Positions 18,395 to 26,587 are shown, numbered from the stretch's first letter. The stretch: DNA of 64,000 nt from Archaeoglobaceae archaeon (GCA_026986375.1 JALSOQ010000022.1:26469-90468); one strand, 5' to 3'. A program made the numbers and translations. The notes: generated by a model from the sequence alone, not told the origin.

Positions 18395-19336
18395 TCACGA
18401 GGGTTTTAATATTTTGGCTACGAAGAACCCTTCCGTATCGTTGTCTTGGGGATGAATTCTGAGGCACTTGAGCACTTCTTTACTGTATTCTCTTCCCTCG
18501 AACTTCGTAATGGGTCTGTGCCTTCTGACGGGCAGATCTATTTCCACTATCTCGGCATCCGTGTTCGACAGCAGATGATCGATTACCTCTTCGTTTTCAA
18601 GCGGATCGAGAGTGCACGTCGCGTAAACCAAAACACCTCCCGGCTTTAATGCCTTATATCCGGCCATAACGAGTTCCTTCTGCAATCTCGAAAGGGACAC
18701 CACTTCCTTAAGTGACCACAGCTTCAGATACTTGAAATTCTTCCTTATCATCCCGACATTGCTACAGGGAGCGTCTATGAGAACTCTGTCAAATCTGTCG
18801 GAAAATCTCTTGAAGAACCTGCCGTCCTTCATCGTAACCCTCGCTATCGTCACTCCGCACCTCTGAAGGTTGGATATTAGGATGTTGAGCCTGTCGTATT
18901 TCACGTCGTTTGCAATAATGCATCCTTCATTTTGCATGTATTGTGCTATCTGAGTAGTTTTTCCACCCGGAGATGCGCACATATCCAAAACGAGCATTCC
19001 CGGCTTTACGTCCAAAGCTATGGCAGGAATCATGGCTGAAGCTTCTTGAGAGAATATCAGACCTATCATGTGTTCTATCGTCCCTCCCACGCTTTCCGCA
19101 TTGACGAAGAAACCCTCCCTACACCAAGGAACCGGTTCAAGCTCGAACCTATCGTTAAGGCTTTCGACGACATCCTCGACTCTCGCTTTCAGCGTGTTCA
19201 CTCTAAAGCTACACCTGAGCGGTTTTGCCATGAACAGGTAGAACTCGTCGGAGTCATCTATTTTCTCGTATCTCTCGACGAATTTCGGGTTAACGCTTTT
19301 GAAATCTTCTTTGATCTTCTCAACCTCTCTTAGCAT
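18395..19336 (-). CDS. NOL1/NOP2/Sun-family RNA (cytosine-C5) methyltransferase
   Basis: The 313-residue protein is an S-adenosylmethionine-dependent m5C methyltransferase for tRNA or rRNA. The SAM motif is VLDMCASPGGKTTQIAQYM, the motif IV cysteine is in LIDAPCSNVGMIRKN, and the catalytic motif VI cysteine is in VYATCTLDPLENEE. The region FVNAESVGGTIEHMIGLIFSQE fits the family's N-terminal part. The RNA target cannot be told from sequence. It lies in an operon with the PUA-like protein. Confidence 0.9.
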   Translation of the reverse strand: MLREVEKIKEDFKSVNPKFVERYEKIDDSDEFYLFMAKPLRCSFRVNTLKARVEDVVESLNDRFELEPVPWCREGFFVNAESVGGTIEHMIGLIFSQEASAMIPAIALDVKPGMLVLDMCASPGGKTTQIAQYMQNEGCIIANDVKYDRLNILISNLQRCGVTIARVTMKDGRFFKRFSDRFDRVLIDAPCSNVGMIRKNFKYLKLWSLKEVVSLSRLQKELVMAGYKALKPGGVLVYATCTLDPLENEEVIDHLLSNTDAEIVEIDLPVRRHRPITKFEGREYSKEVLKCLRIHPQDNDTEGFFVAKILKPS

Positions 19337-19426
19337 CCGAAATACCTCCGTTGCGAATGAATAAAGGTGTTCCGGTGAACACCATAAAGCTCATAAACCC
19401 TAACGTGCTCAAGGGTCTTGTCGTCT

Positions 19427-19500
19427 GGGCCGGTAGCTTAGCCAGGTAGAGCGCGGGACTCTTAATCCCGCGGTCGGGGGTTCAAATCCCTCCCGGCCCG
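19427..19500 (+). tRNA. tRNA-Lys (CTT anticodon)
   Basis: The 74-base cloverleaf has acceptor strand gggccgg (19427-19433) pairing with ccggccc (19493-19499), discriminator G at 19500, anticodon stem cggga/tcccg with loop ctcttaa (anticodon CTT), and a T loop ttcaaat. No CCA is encoded and no intron is present. Its 3' half, from the anticodon loop on, is the attachment site of the integrated element and is duplicated at 29009-29050. Confidence 0.95.
19459..19500 (+). repeat. attL: 42-bp tRNA-derived direct repeat
   Basis: These 42 bases, from the anticodon loop to the tRNA 3' end, are identical to 29009-29050. The flanking bases differ at both sides. This is the left junction of the integrated element and preserves the functional tRNA-Lys gene. 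Confidence 0.93.
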
Positions 19501-19663
19501 TGCCTAAAGGAGTGTATATCCCCCTCTCAGCCAAAACAATAGCCTTAGCAAGCTCAGATTCAAGAAAAGCCGATAGATTGAACCCTAATGCCTTAGCACG
19601 CTCGATCAAATGGCGATCAACCCACAGGGTGAGTTTCGTCTTAGTCGTCCCTCGCTTCGGCAT
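19459..19663 (-). pseudogene. int(N): N-terminal fragment of the split integrase
   Basis: From ATG 19663 the frame encodes a ribbon-helix-helix-like segment (KTKLTLWVDRHLIERAKALG, then FNLSAFLESEL), then runs antisense through the tRNA core as GREGFEPPTAGLR and leaves the element. The open frame continues to 19409 in host DNA, but that part is not element sequence. In the excised circle this fragment would join the frame at 29008-28218: 205 plus 791 bases is 996, exactly 332 codons. It is therefore a disrupted half gene, not an independent protein, unless the short form is made. Confidence 0.82.
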
Positions 19664-19668
19664 AATTC

Positions 19669-19684
19669 ATCTATACGTAGAGAT
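19669..19684. promoter_or_regulatory. 16-bp near-perfect palindrome upstream of int(N)
   Basis: The sequence atctatacgtagagat is symmetrical about TACGTA with one mismatched pair. It lies five bases upstream of the integrase ATG, where an operator or integrase arm site could control expression. The following 175 bases up to 19859 are AT-rich and hold no recognisable gene. Confidence 0.4.
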
Positions 19685-19859
19685 AAAAATAAGGGTTCCG
19701 GTTTGGTGCAGGTAGTTGATAGTATCGATAATATTAATGAAATAATATAGCGGTTTGCTACGGTTTAGCATGGTGAATCGGTAATTTTTGCATTATTTTA
19801 ATTTTTGTGGTTTTGGTTAACCGAATTTTCAAGGCTGTTGGAGAAAGAGAGTTTATAAA

Positions 19860-20576
19860 TTATTTTTTTGTATTTTTAATAGAAAATAGAACCTCACAAA
19901 ATCTACTTGTCAAGTCAAATATGAACGGTGATGCTGTGTGGAATCCTACTAATAATGGATGCGGTTTAGCGATTTTTAGAAGCTTTCTAACAAGCATTTT
20001 GTTCTCTTCACCAAATCTCACTGCTTCTTCTACATGTTCACCAAAACCTTCTTTTAGTGATTCCTTAATACATTTGAAGAATTCCTCCACAACGTGTTTG
20101 GGAGTATCTTTGAATTGCTCCTTAAACTCATCACTTTTTAGAAAATCGTCGTAAAACAACCTCATTGAACAGAATCCATAAACAACATTGTAAAATAAGT
20201 CAACTACATTCCAAATTTGATTTTGGTTAGCTACTTTTACAAATTTCCTAAATGTTGTGTCGAGAAAATCAAGAAGTTTCTTTCTTTCTTCATCCTCCAA
20301 CGATTCGCCAATAGTGCTTAACTCTTTTTCAATTTCTCTTAAAAGAATATCCGCTTTACCTTTAATAATTTTACTCTCTCTCCCTCCCTCTTTGATTAAT
20401 TTAGTATCAAACAATTCATTATATTGTTTTATGAGCGTGTATACTTTGTTTACATGCGGAGTATTCAACCGCTTAGCAATCTGATATCCTGTTGTTGGTT
20501 CACCATAAGCTATCGAATAGATTTTTGAGATTAATCCCTCTCTAATAGGTGATTCAATTCTTTTCCCTTTAGTCAT
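19860..20576 (-). CDS. element protein with N-terminal winged-helix-like domain
   Basis: The 238-residue protein starts with a helix-turn-helix-like region (ISKIYSIAYGEPTTGYQIAK, RLNTPHVNKVYTLIKQY), similar in style to PadR-like regulators. The rest is mostly helical with no recognised motif. It is transcribed divergently from the ribbon-helix-helix gene, across an intergenic region with inverted repeats, which suggests a transcriptional regulator of the element. Family membership is uncertain. Confidence 0.6.
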   Translation of the reverse strand: MTKGKRIESPIREGLISKIYSIAYGEPTTGYQIAKRLNTPHVNKVYTLIKQYNELFDTKLIKEGGRESKIIKGKADILLREIEKELSTIGESLEDEERKKLLDFLDTTFRKFVKVANQNQIWNVVDLFYNVVYGFCSMRLFYDDFLKSDEFKEQFKDTPKHVVEEFFKCIKESLKEGFGEHVEEAVRFGEENKMLVRKLLKIAKPHPLLVGFHTASPFIFDLTSRFCEVLFSIKNTKK

Positions 20577-20662
20577 ATAACTTAGTCACTGATAAAAGTA
20601 TATAACTTTTTTCAGGAGTAAGTTACCTAAAGTTATATATACTTTAAAGTCAAATAACTGTT
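20577..20662. promoter_or_regulatory. divergent promoter/operator of the element
   Basis: The 86 bases between two divergent regulators contain aaagtatataact near 20598 and its inverted relative agttatatatacttt near 20632-20646. The latter doubles as a TATA box placed about 25 bases before the ATG at 20663, predicting a leaderless transcript; the former is placed for the leftward gene. Two TATA elements inside an inverted repeat fit autoregulated divergent transcription. Confidence 0.55.
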
Positions 20663-20830
20663 ATGCCACCAAAAAATGTTCGCCAAAAAACGATAACACT
20701 AACACCGAATTACATCGACAAAATCAGAAAAATAAAAGATAAGATTGGTCTTTCAAGCGATTCTGAAGTCATCAGGCGTGCTATTGATGCTTACGCTGAA
20801 AGGCTGGGTATTTTAGAGGGAGGTGATTAA
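20663..20830 (+). CDS. ribbon-helix-helix (CopG-like) DNA-binding protein
   Basis: This 55-residue gene starts at ATG 20663 and ends with TAA at 20828-20830. The sequence has the beta strand VRQKTITLTPNYIDKI followed by two helices (IKDKIGLSSDSEVIRRAIDA), the standard ribbon-helix-helix pattern of plasmid copy-control and regulatory proteins. It is the first gene of the rightward operon, with the next gene two bases away. A copy-control or autoregulatory role is inferred. Confidence 0.72.
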   Translation: MPPKNVRQKTITLTPNYIDKIRKIKDKIGLSSDSEVIRRAIDAYAERLGILEGGD

Positions 20831-20832
20831 AA

Positions 20833-21039
20833 ATGGTTGCAAGCACTCAAAGGGCGACGGTCATAAGTATCTCAAAAATGAGAAGCATCTCAGATTTTAA
20901 AAGCTTTTCTGAGTCGTGTCCGTTCATGGTCAGAGATCAAACCAACATGAAAAACTGTATTTTTAATGAAGATTTTCCAACAGATTGTAAACCTGTGGTT
21001 TGTCCTTTTGTAGGAGGTGATGTCCTCTATGTCCCATGA
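20833..21039 (+). CDS. small cysteine-containing element protein
   Basis: The 68-residue frame starts at ATG 20833, preceded by the strong ribosome-binding site gggaggtgat, and overlaps the next gene by 11 bases. Four cysteines (SESCPFMVRD, KNCIFNED, TDCKPVVCPFVGG) may bind metal. No family is recognised. Position and ribosome-binding site support expression. Confidence 0.5.
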   Translation: MVASTQRATVISISKMRSISDFKSFSESCPFMVRDQTNMKNCIFNEDFPTDCKPVVCPFVGGDVLYVP

Positions 21040-21130
21040 GTCCTATGGTTATATAACCAATTCTAATAGTTCAAAATCACGGGACACGAAGGACACGAAG
21101 GACGCATGGGACACATGGGACAGACGGGAC
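21022..21130. repeat. opposed 9-bp iteron-like arrays around a 12-bp palindrome
   Basis: GTCC occurs at 21022, 21031 and 21040 with a 9-base period. On the other side GGAC occurs at 21082, 21091, 21100, 21109, 21118 and 21127, again every 9 bases, within units such as gggacacga. Between them is the perfect palindrome ggttatataacc (21047-21058) and AT-rich DNA. The arrays lie at the 5' end of the next gene, where they encode the repeat RDTKDTKDAWDTWDRRDN. The layout resembles iterons of a plasmid origin or an autoregulatory operator. Confidence 0.6.
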
Positions 21131-22222
21131 AATCTCCTCAATTCCCGATTTGAGCCCGTATGTGTGAGAAGAGCGAGAAATCACCCGACTAAGGAGGCTT
21201 TGAAGGTAATAATCGCATGGGCGAAGAGAAGAGGGTTAACGGAATCCCAACGCAACGCTATCGTGAAGACTTTCATGCATGCGCACAATGTGGAGCTTTC
21301 TCCCGAGGATATCCTTGAAGTTCTCGATGTTCCAAAGTTCACCTGCGATTTTGTTAGGAGCTTAGGATTCTGTGATGAAGAATCATGCGCCGAAAGCTTA
21401 TCTCCCGCCGATCGACTGATTATGGATACTGAATCAGTTCTTCTATTCCATTCAACCTCTGAGCTCGATGTTAAGGTTGCAGGAAGGCGAGAGATAATCC
21501 CGTTGAAGAAACTGTTCAAGCAGTCTAAAGAAGGAACTAAAATAAATATAGCATTATTTAATGAAATTTATTTAAAGTGCTATTATCTCCCACCGAACCC
21601 TCCTTTCGATGAGGAATCCGCACTAAAGGTTTATCAGGAGTGGATCGATAAGGCAGAAGTTATCCATGAAGCATTCGATCCTGAAACTGCAATCGAGGAG
21701 ACGGTTATAGAGATTATTACGACGAAACGAAGATTCTACGATCTTAAACTCCTCAAAGAGGGAAAAGTTCCGCCGAAGAGAGGATTTTTCGTAGAAGACG
21801 GAATCATATACATCGATTCCGAACTCTTTCGGGAGCTCCTTGAAGAGGAAGGAATTCACGAAAGAAAGGAAAAGGTTGCTCGTGCTGTAAGAAGAATTTT
21901 GGCAGATCCTCGACGAGCTTCCAAAAGACTCAGACTTGGCAAGGACAATAAGGATCGGCGGTATTTCTGGATGTTCAATCTTCAAGCGATTCAATCTATT
22001 CTCAAGAGGGATGGTGATGACTGGGCTCCAGAGATTCTCACCGAAGACGATCTTTTCCAAGCACTTAAGCGAACTGTTAATTCCGAATCGAAAGAGGACG
22101 AGCAAGAGAGTAAAACCGCAGATGAGTCTGAACCTCCCGATTCTCAGGATTCTGAGGAGATTGAGATCGAAGATTGGGATCTTTCCGAGCTCTTAAATAA
22201 GGATGGTGATACACATGGCTGA
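21029..22222 (+). CDS. putative replication initiator or primase-associated protein of the element
   Basis: The start ATG 21029 is eight bases after aggaggtga. The N-terminus carries the iteron-encoded Asp-rich repeats. A cysteine segment (FTCDFVRSLGFCDEESC, near residue 110) resembles Fe-S or zinc-binding stretches of primase-type proteins. The C-terminal 60 residues are very acidic. It stands directly ahead of the helicase and primase genes and overlaps the helicase start by eight bases. I do not recognise the family; a replication role is inferred from context and the iteron-like array. Confidence 0.55.
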   Translation: MSHESYGYITNSNSSKSRDTKDTKDAWDTWDRRDNLLNSRFEPVCVRRARNHPTKEALKVIIAWAKRRGLTESQRNAIVKTFMHAHNVELSPEDILEVLDVPKFTCDFVRSLGFCDEESCAESLSPADRLIMDTESVLLFHSTSELDVKVAGRREIIPLKKLFKQSKEGTKINIALFNEIYLKCYYLPPNPPFDEESALKVYQEWIDKAEVIHEAFDPETAIEETVIEIITTKRRFYDLKLLKEGKVPPKRGFFVEDGIIYIDSELFRELLEEEGIHERKEKVARAVRRILADPRRASKRLRLGKDNKDRRYFWMFNLQAIQSILKRDGDDWAPEILTEDDLFQALKRTVNSESKEDEQESKTADESEPPDSQDSEEIEIEDWDLSELLNKDGDTHG

Positions 22223-23798
22223 AGTCATAAAAGTTTTTGGAGCGCCGGGAACAGGAAAAACAAGCACCTTAATTAATCTTCTCAACGAGGAGCTTAAAAG
22301 CTCGGATGTTACGCTCAAGGACGTCATCTTCGTCAGCTTTTCCAATTCAGCGATAGATGAAGTCTGCGAAAGGTTGAACATCCGAAGAGGTGCAAAATCC
22401 GCTCCCTTCTTCAGAACGCTACATGGCTTGGCTTTGAAGGTGCTCATAAGAGAAGGAATTTACACGAGTGAGCAGATTCGGAAGTTGCAAAAGATCGGTT
22501 TCGTTGAAGGAGTTCAAGCCGAATTCTGTAGGGAGATGGGAATTCCGTTTGATAAGGGCGATCACGTTGGCGCTTCCGATCTCCTCGGAAACAGAGCATT
22601 CACAGCGTGGAGTGCGGTTATTGGAGAGTTCTATTCGAAACACCGTGATGTGGAGAAATGCCTTGAAGAACTTTATGCCCTCTTTCCTGAATACGGAGAG
22701 ATAATAGAGGCTTGGCTAAGATTTAAGAACGAGCTCGAACTCTTCGATTACAACGACATACTCATTGAATTCTATGAGCTAAAACCACAGATCGATGCGA
22801 AGATTGGTTTCTTCGACGAGGTGCAGGACTTCAACCGTTTAGAGTTCGAGATTCTGAAGGAAATAATTTCAGGGTTGGAACGGGTTTACTTGGCAGGAGA
22901 CGATGACCAAGCTATATACGGTTGGAAAGGTGCAAAACCTGAGTTTTTCCTAAATCTTAAAGGAGAAGAGGTGATTTTATCGAAAACTTATAGACTTCCC
23001 TCAAGAATTTGGGAATTTGCACAGGAGATAATCACTCAAGTCGAGGTAAGAAAGGCTAAGAAGATAGAAACAAGACGAAATGGAGGTGTTGTCAAAGTAT
23101 TCGAACCAATCACGCTTGAAGAGATAACTAAGCTCGCAGTAGCATTGGCGAAGAAGTATCCAAACTTAACCGTGTTTCTACTATTTAGGACAAATCATAT
23201 GGTTTATTTGGCTGAATCAATTCTCCTTGAGCATGCCATTCCATTTAGAAAGCTGAAAGGATATAGTATTTGGGACAAGGAGCTCGTGACGGCTTGGAAC
23301 ATTATAGCGAAGATCAGGAACGGGCAAAACCTGAGCATAGATGAATGGATATTCCTCGTTGAACATGCAAATCCTGAAATCATTCCCGAGGATTATCGAG
23401 AGGATCTTATCAAGACCTTGAAGAACGAGGGGTCAATTCCAATCGAGTTGATGAGTGCTATAAGGTCAGTCTCCCCGCTGGTGGATTTGTTCAAAGTGAG
23501 GAGGAAGAAAACTAAGGAATTGCTCAAAAAAGCATGGCATCCTATCAGTTTTGAACAGATTAACCTCTACATCGATACAATCCACGCATCGAAAGGAAAG
23601 GAAGCTGATATCATCATTTTGGCTGATGCAATAACCTCAACAATCGATTCAGCTATAAGAAACGGTTTCAGAGATGCTGAGCTCAGAGTCTTTTACGTTG
23701 GCGTGACAAGAGCACGAAAGGCCGTTTTCATAGCTCCTCTTCTCGGTTTTAAGTCCTTCCTTGAGAGGGAGGTGGTGACGAGTGTTCCAAGTCTATAA
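22215..23798 (+). CDS. UvrD/Rep-type superfamily 1 DNA helicase of the element
   Basis: The 527-residue protein has the full SF1A set: motif I FGAPGTGKTSTLINLL, Ia VSFSNSAIDEV, II FFDEVQDFNRLEFEIL, III YLAGDDDQAIYGWKGAKPE, IV SKTYRLPSRIWEF, V IHASKGKEADIIILAD and VI FYVGVTRARKAVFI. It should unwind DNA 3' to 5' and is likely the replicative or repair helicase of the element. ATG 22215 is preferred over 22203 because ggtgat lies at normal spacing. It overlaps the genes on both sides. Confidence 0.88.
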   Translation: MAEVIKVFGAPGTGKTSTLINLLNEELKSSDVTLKDVIFVSFSNSAIDEVCERLNIRRGAKSAPFFRTLHGLALKVLIREGIYTSEQIRKLQKIGFVEGVQAEFCREMGIPFDKGDHVGASDLLGNRAFTAWSAVIGEFYSKHRDVEKCLEELYALFPEYGEIIEAWLRFKNELELFDYNDILIEFYELKPQIDAKIGFFDEVQDFNRLEFEILKEIISGLERVYLAGDDDQAIYGWKGAKPEFFLNLKGEEVILSKTYRLPSRIWEFAQEIITQVEVRKAKKIETRRNGGVVKVFEPITLEEITKLAVALAKKYPNLTVFLLFRTNHMVYLAESILLEHAIPFRKLKGYSIWDKELVTAWNIIAKIRNGQNLSIDEWIFLVEHANPEIIPEDYREDLIKTLKNEGSIPIELMSAIRSVSPLVDLFKVRRKKTKELLKKAWHPISFEQINLYIDTIHASKGKEADIIILADAITSTIDSAIRNGFRDAELRVFYVGVTRARKAVFIAPLLGFKSFLEREVVTSVPSL

Positions 23799-24882
23799 GG
23801 CTGAAGAGGTTACATTCTCAAAAGCGCTTGAGATGAAATATGGAGATCGCATCGAAAAATGGTGGAGGGGTAAGGAGCATCACCTTAAAACTTGGGTGCA
23901 TCCTCTAAGGGATCTATACATAATCAAGGGTTTGATGTTTCAGCCGTTCCACTTCGTCTTCAATGGTGCTGGATTCAAGAACGAGCTCAACACAGAATGG
24001 ACGGATGGATGGAACATTCCCAACGTCATTCTGTATGCTCCTCTTCTTAGAAGAGAAATCCTCCCGACTGAGATCGTCATCGAGCCGGACATCGAAGATA
24101 AGACCGAATTGATCAAAAAGAGCAAGTGGATAAGATCAGCGCTTGAAACTCTCGAAATCGATTATACGATGGGTTATTCAGGAAATAGGAGTTTTCACTT
24201 CCATGTTATAGTTGATCCAACTATCGAGCTTCCGGCTGAACTACCTGAAGGGTTTAATGTAAGGCTGTTTAAGGAGGCTATATTTAACTTAATTGGTTAT
24301 TGTGCCGGTTTTGATGGCTTGGATATTGGAACGGCGGGATTCAAAGCCAAGAGACATGCAATAAGGGAATTCTTCAGCATCAACGAGAAGACAAGAGCTT
24401 TCAAGATTCCTGTCGAGGATGTCGAGATCAAGATAGTCAAGTTCCCAAAGCCTGTTGAAATCGAGGATTGGCAAGGTTACATAATTTGGACTCCTTCAAA
24501 AGATCAGATCAGGGAAATTCTTGAGGAGGTTGAAAGGATAATATCAGAGAGAAAAAGAGAAAAGAAAAAGCTCGAACTATTTTGGAAGGCCAAGCCGAGA
24601 AAGAAGAGAACTTTAGGATCGAGATGGAAGCTTGAAAGAATTCAGAAATATGCCCAAGCGCTGAAGAAATACGGGAGATTGACGGCTGATCCTGAAATTG
24701 CAAGAAGACACAAGAACGAGCACATGGCGCGTGTCCATCTAATTCTGCTCATGATTGAAGAGGGGTTTACAGATGAACAGATTCATGCCGTCTTTAAGCA
24801 TGCTGAGAACTACAAACCCGAAAGAACCCAATACTTCATAGATTATAACCGGAGGAGATTGTTGGGAGGTGATTCTTCTTGA
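23782..24882 (+). CDS. archaeo-eukaryotic primase-like protein (PrimPol-type)
   Basis: The 366-residue protein carries the three motifs of the archaeo-eukaryotic primase fold: acidic EIVIEPDIED near residue 95, the histidine motif GYSGNRSFHFHV near 133, and GLDIGTAGFKAKRHAIREFF near 178. The C-terminal region is helical, with RVHLILLMIEEGFTDEQIHA. GTG 23782 follows gggaggtggtga, and the gene overlaps the helicase by 17 bases. It would synthesise primers, and possibly DNA, for element replication. Similarity is by motif only; the level of divergence from PriS is large. Confidence 0.72.
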   Translation: MFQVYKAEEVTFSKALEMKYGDRIEKWWRGKEHHLKTWVHPLRDLYIIKGLMFQPFHFVFNGAGFKNELNTEWTDGWNIPNVILYAPLLRREILPTEIVIEPDIEDKTELIKKSKWIRSALETLEIDYTMGYSGNRSFHFHVIVDPTIELPAELPEGFNVRLFKEAIFNLIGYCAGFDGLDIGTAGFKAKRHAIREFFSINEKTRAFKIPVEDVEIKIVKFPKPVEIEDWQGYIIWTPSKDQIREILEEVERIISERKREKKKLELFWKAKPRKKRTLGSRWKLERIQKYAQALKKYGRLTADPEIARRHKNEHMARVHLILLMIEEGFTDEQIHAVFKHAENYKPERTQYFIDYNRRRLLGGDSS

Positions 24883-25283
24883 GATGTCCATTTTGTGGAG
24901 CGATTTTTCATAATGCTATTGGAAAGGCTCTTAAGGGGTTCCAGATTCCGGAGGGTTTAGTTATTACGAACATTGACTATATCATTGAAGCTGGAAGATT
25001 GCTTAGATGCGTGATCGAGGAAAAGCATTCAGCCAAACATTTTGTCCCAACGTATCAGCTTGTTACGTTAAAGAAAGTTGCGAGAAGACTGAACGTCCCT
25101 TTACTCGTTACCTTTGTTGATGATGAAATCGATGAGATTACCGTTTACGATGTTCCGTTAAACTCTAAATTTCCATCAGCCAAATTCTACAATTTTGAAA
25201 GACTTGATCCGGTTTTCGTCGGAGGATACGATGAATTTAAGGATTTTATCGTTGGAAATTTCATTTTGGAGGTGATGAGGTAA
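24879..25283 (+). CDS. PD-(D/E)XK nuclease-like protein with N-terminal zinc knuckle
   Basis: Translation starts at a TTG that overlaps the primase stop (TTGA), with ggaggtgat upstream. The protein begins MRCPFCGAIFHNA, a CxxC pair. The central part (TNIDYIIEAGRLLRCVIEEK) has a D...ExK arrangement typical of PD-(D/E)XK nucleases, followed by TYQLVTLKKVARRLNVPLLV, as in restriction-like or Holliday-junction resolvase folds. A role in resolving or processing replication intermediates is inferred. Confidence 0.55.
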   Translation: MRCPFCGAIFHNAIGKALKGFQIPEGLVITNIDYIIEAGRLLRCVIEEKHSAKHFVPTYQLVTLKKVARRLNVPLLVTFVDDEIDEITVYDVPLNSKFPSAKFYNFERLDPVFVGGYDEFKDFIVGNFILEVMR

Positions 25284-25507
25284 TGAAAGGGAAAATCAGC
25301 TGTTACAACTGCTTAAATTCGTGCCAGCGTTCTCCCTCTAACGGTTTACTCGAAGATGGGAAGCTCTATTGTTCGGTTTGGCTTTGCGTGGTGAACTGCA
25401 CGCATGCAAAAATTTGTCCTGAGTTTCTACCTCAAGCTCCTCTCCGAAGGGAGAGGAGAAAAAGGTGGAGGAGGTGTGAGCGTGAATTTGTATGTGGAGT
25501 TGGATGA
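25283..25507 (+). CDS. small cysteine-rich element protein
   Basis: The 74-residue frame has eight cysteines in patterns suggesting metal binding (KISCYNCLNSCQRS, then LYCSVWLCVVNCTHAKIC). It starts at an ATG that shares a base with the previous stop (TAATG) behind gaggtgatgaggt. The basic tail RRERRKRWRRCE overlaps the start of the next gene by 26 bases and may be partly a by-product of it. No family is recognised. Confidence 0.5.
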   Translation: MKGKISCYNCLNSCQRSPSNGLLEDGKLYCSVWLCVVNCTHAKICPEFLPQAPLRRERRKRWRRCEREFVCGVG

Positions 25508-25880
25508 GGAGACTGTTAGGAAGTGGAAAGAGATAAAGACGTTCTTGGGGAAGAGGAACGACACGGAGACGATGAGATTTCTCGTGGAGCACTTTCTAAA
25601 CTTGGTTAAGAGAATAAAGGAGCACGAAGAAGAGGAAAGCCGAACAAAAGTGCTAAGAGAGATCGAATTGAACAATGCGTTTCTAAGCATTGATAACGCG
25701 AGAATGAACGAAGACATGATCATTAGATTTCAAGAAAGTGCTAAAAAGCTTAGAATTGTTGAAACTCCTCTCTCCTTAACCTTCGAATTCATGCTCGAAG
25801 ACAATGGAACGCTATCAATCAGCTTTTTCGAGGAGCTGAAAGATTTAATGAAGGAGTTCATAAGAGGGAGAATTTCATGA
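25482..25880 (+). CDS. ribbon-helix-helix protein with helical C-terminus
   Basis: The GTG at 25482 follows ggaggaggtgtgag at good spacing; an earlier in-frame start would overlap the previous gene heavily. The N-terminus (VNLYVELDEETVRKWKEI, then MRFLVEHFLNL) fits a ribbon-helix-helix DNA-binding fold. The rest is helical and charged, possibly a coiled coil. Its role in regulation or partition is unknown. Confidence 0.58.
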   Translation: MNLYVELDEETVRKWKEIKTFLGKRNDTETMRFLVEHFLNLVKRIKEHEEEESRTKVLREIELNNAFLSIDNARMNEDMIIRFQESAKKLRIVETPLSLTFEFMLEDNGTLSISFFEELKDLMKEFIRGRIS

Positions 25881-26587
25881 AAGGAATAGTGGTTGATCGT
25901 TTCTATTTTTCAAAAATTTGGAGAAGAGAAAGAAACATACTCAGGAAGGGTATAAAAGAGTGGTTCGTAAACAGATTAAGCTCTAAAGAACGACGAACCT
26001 TAATCCGAATGTTTTGGAAAAAGGGGTTGAATTTCGGATTGTTTCCATGGGATGTTAACAATTACATTAGAAACCTGTTTGGTATTTCATTGTTCGAAGT
26101 TCGCAGGTATTGGGGTGTGATTAGCGTTCTGACCTTACCTACATGGGCTTTGAGGAAGGCGTTAGAACTTCGCAGAAAGGGGATTGAGAGGGTAGGGAAG
26201 ATATCGTATACAATTTACGAAGAATACGGTTTTTGGGCTGAACCAAAACTCTTATGGAAATTCTTCAACTTGATGGATCCGGCTGAGGTTTTAAGGTTTA
26301 AAAAGCGCTACGATACTACACTACTTGAATCGTTACACAAAGTCGGACGTGTCGAGCAAGATTTCATCTTGGCAATCGAGGAGAAGAACGATCAAAACGT
26401 TTACGAAAAATTTGCGAGAGAATTCGGAAAAATACCTTTGGAAAGCTTGTTTTTCTATGTATGCAATTGTCAACACATTCCAGCCCTAATCGATGCAGTT
26501 TTGATCGACAAAGTTGCAGAATGTGCTGGGTTGGAACCGCCTGAACTATGGAAAAGGTTTAAGGAGGTGGTTTTCGATGTTCGATAG
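25877..26587 (+). CDS. uncharacterised element protein
   Basis: The 236-residue protein overlaps the previous stop by ATGA. It is basic at the N-terminus (SKIWRRERNILRKGIKEW) and helical throughout, with two cysteines in FYVCNCQHIPAL. No motif is recognised. Tight packing between two DNA-binding protein genes suggests a function tied to element maintenance. Confidence 0.5.
   Translation: MKGIVVDRFYFSKIWRRERNILRKGIKEWFVNRLSSKERRTLIRMFWKKGLNFGLFPWDVNNYIRNLFGISLFEVRRYWGVISVLTLPTWALRKALELRRKGIERVGKISYTIYEEYGFWAEPKLLWKFFNLMDPAEVLRFKKRYDTTLLESLHKVGRVEQDFILAIEEKNDQNVYEKFAREFGKIPLESLFFYVCNCQHIPALIDAVLIDKVAECAGLEPPELWKRFKEVVFDVR

Noticed and set aside
19409..19458. Host-side extension of the integrase N-terminal reading frame as a real protein C-terminus
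   Set aside because: It is antisense to the 5' half of tRNA-Lys and lies outside the element; the frame is open only by accident of integration.
21080..21130. CRISPR array
   Set aside because: The repeats are 9-base units with no spacers and lie inside a coding frame; no cas genes are nearby.
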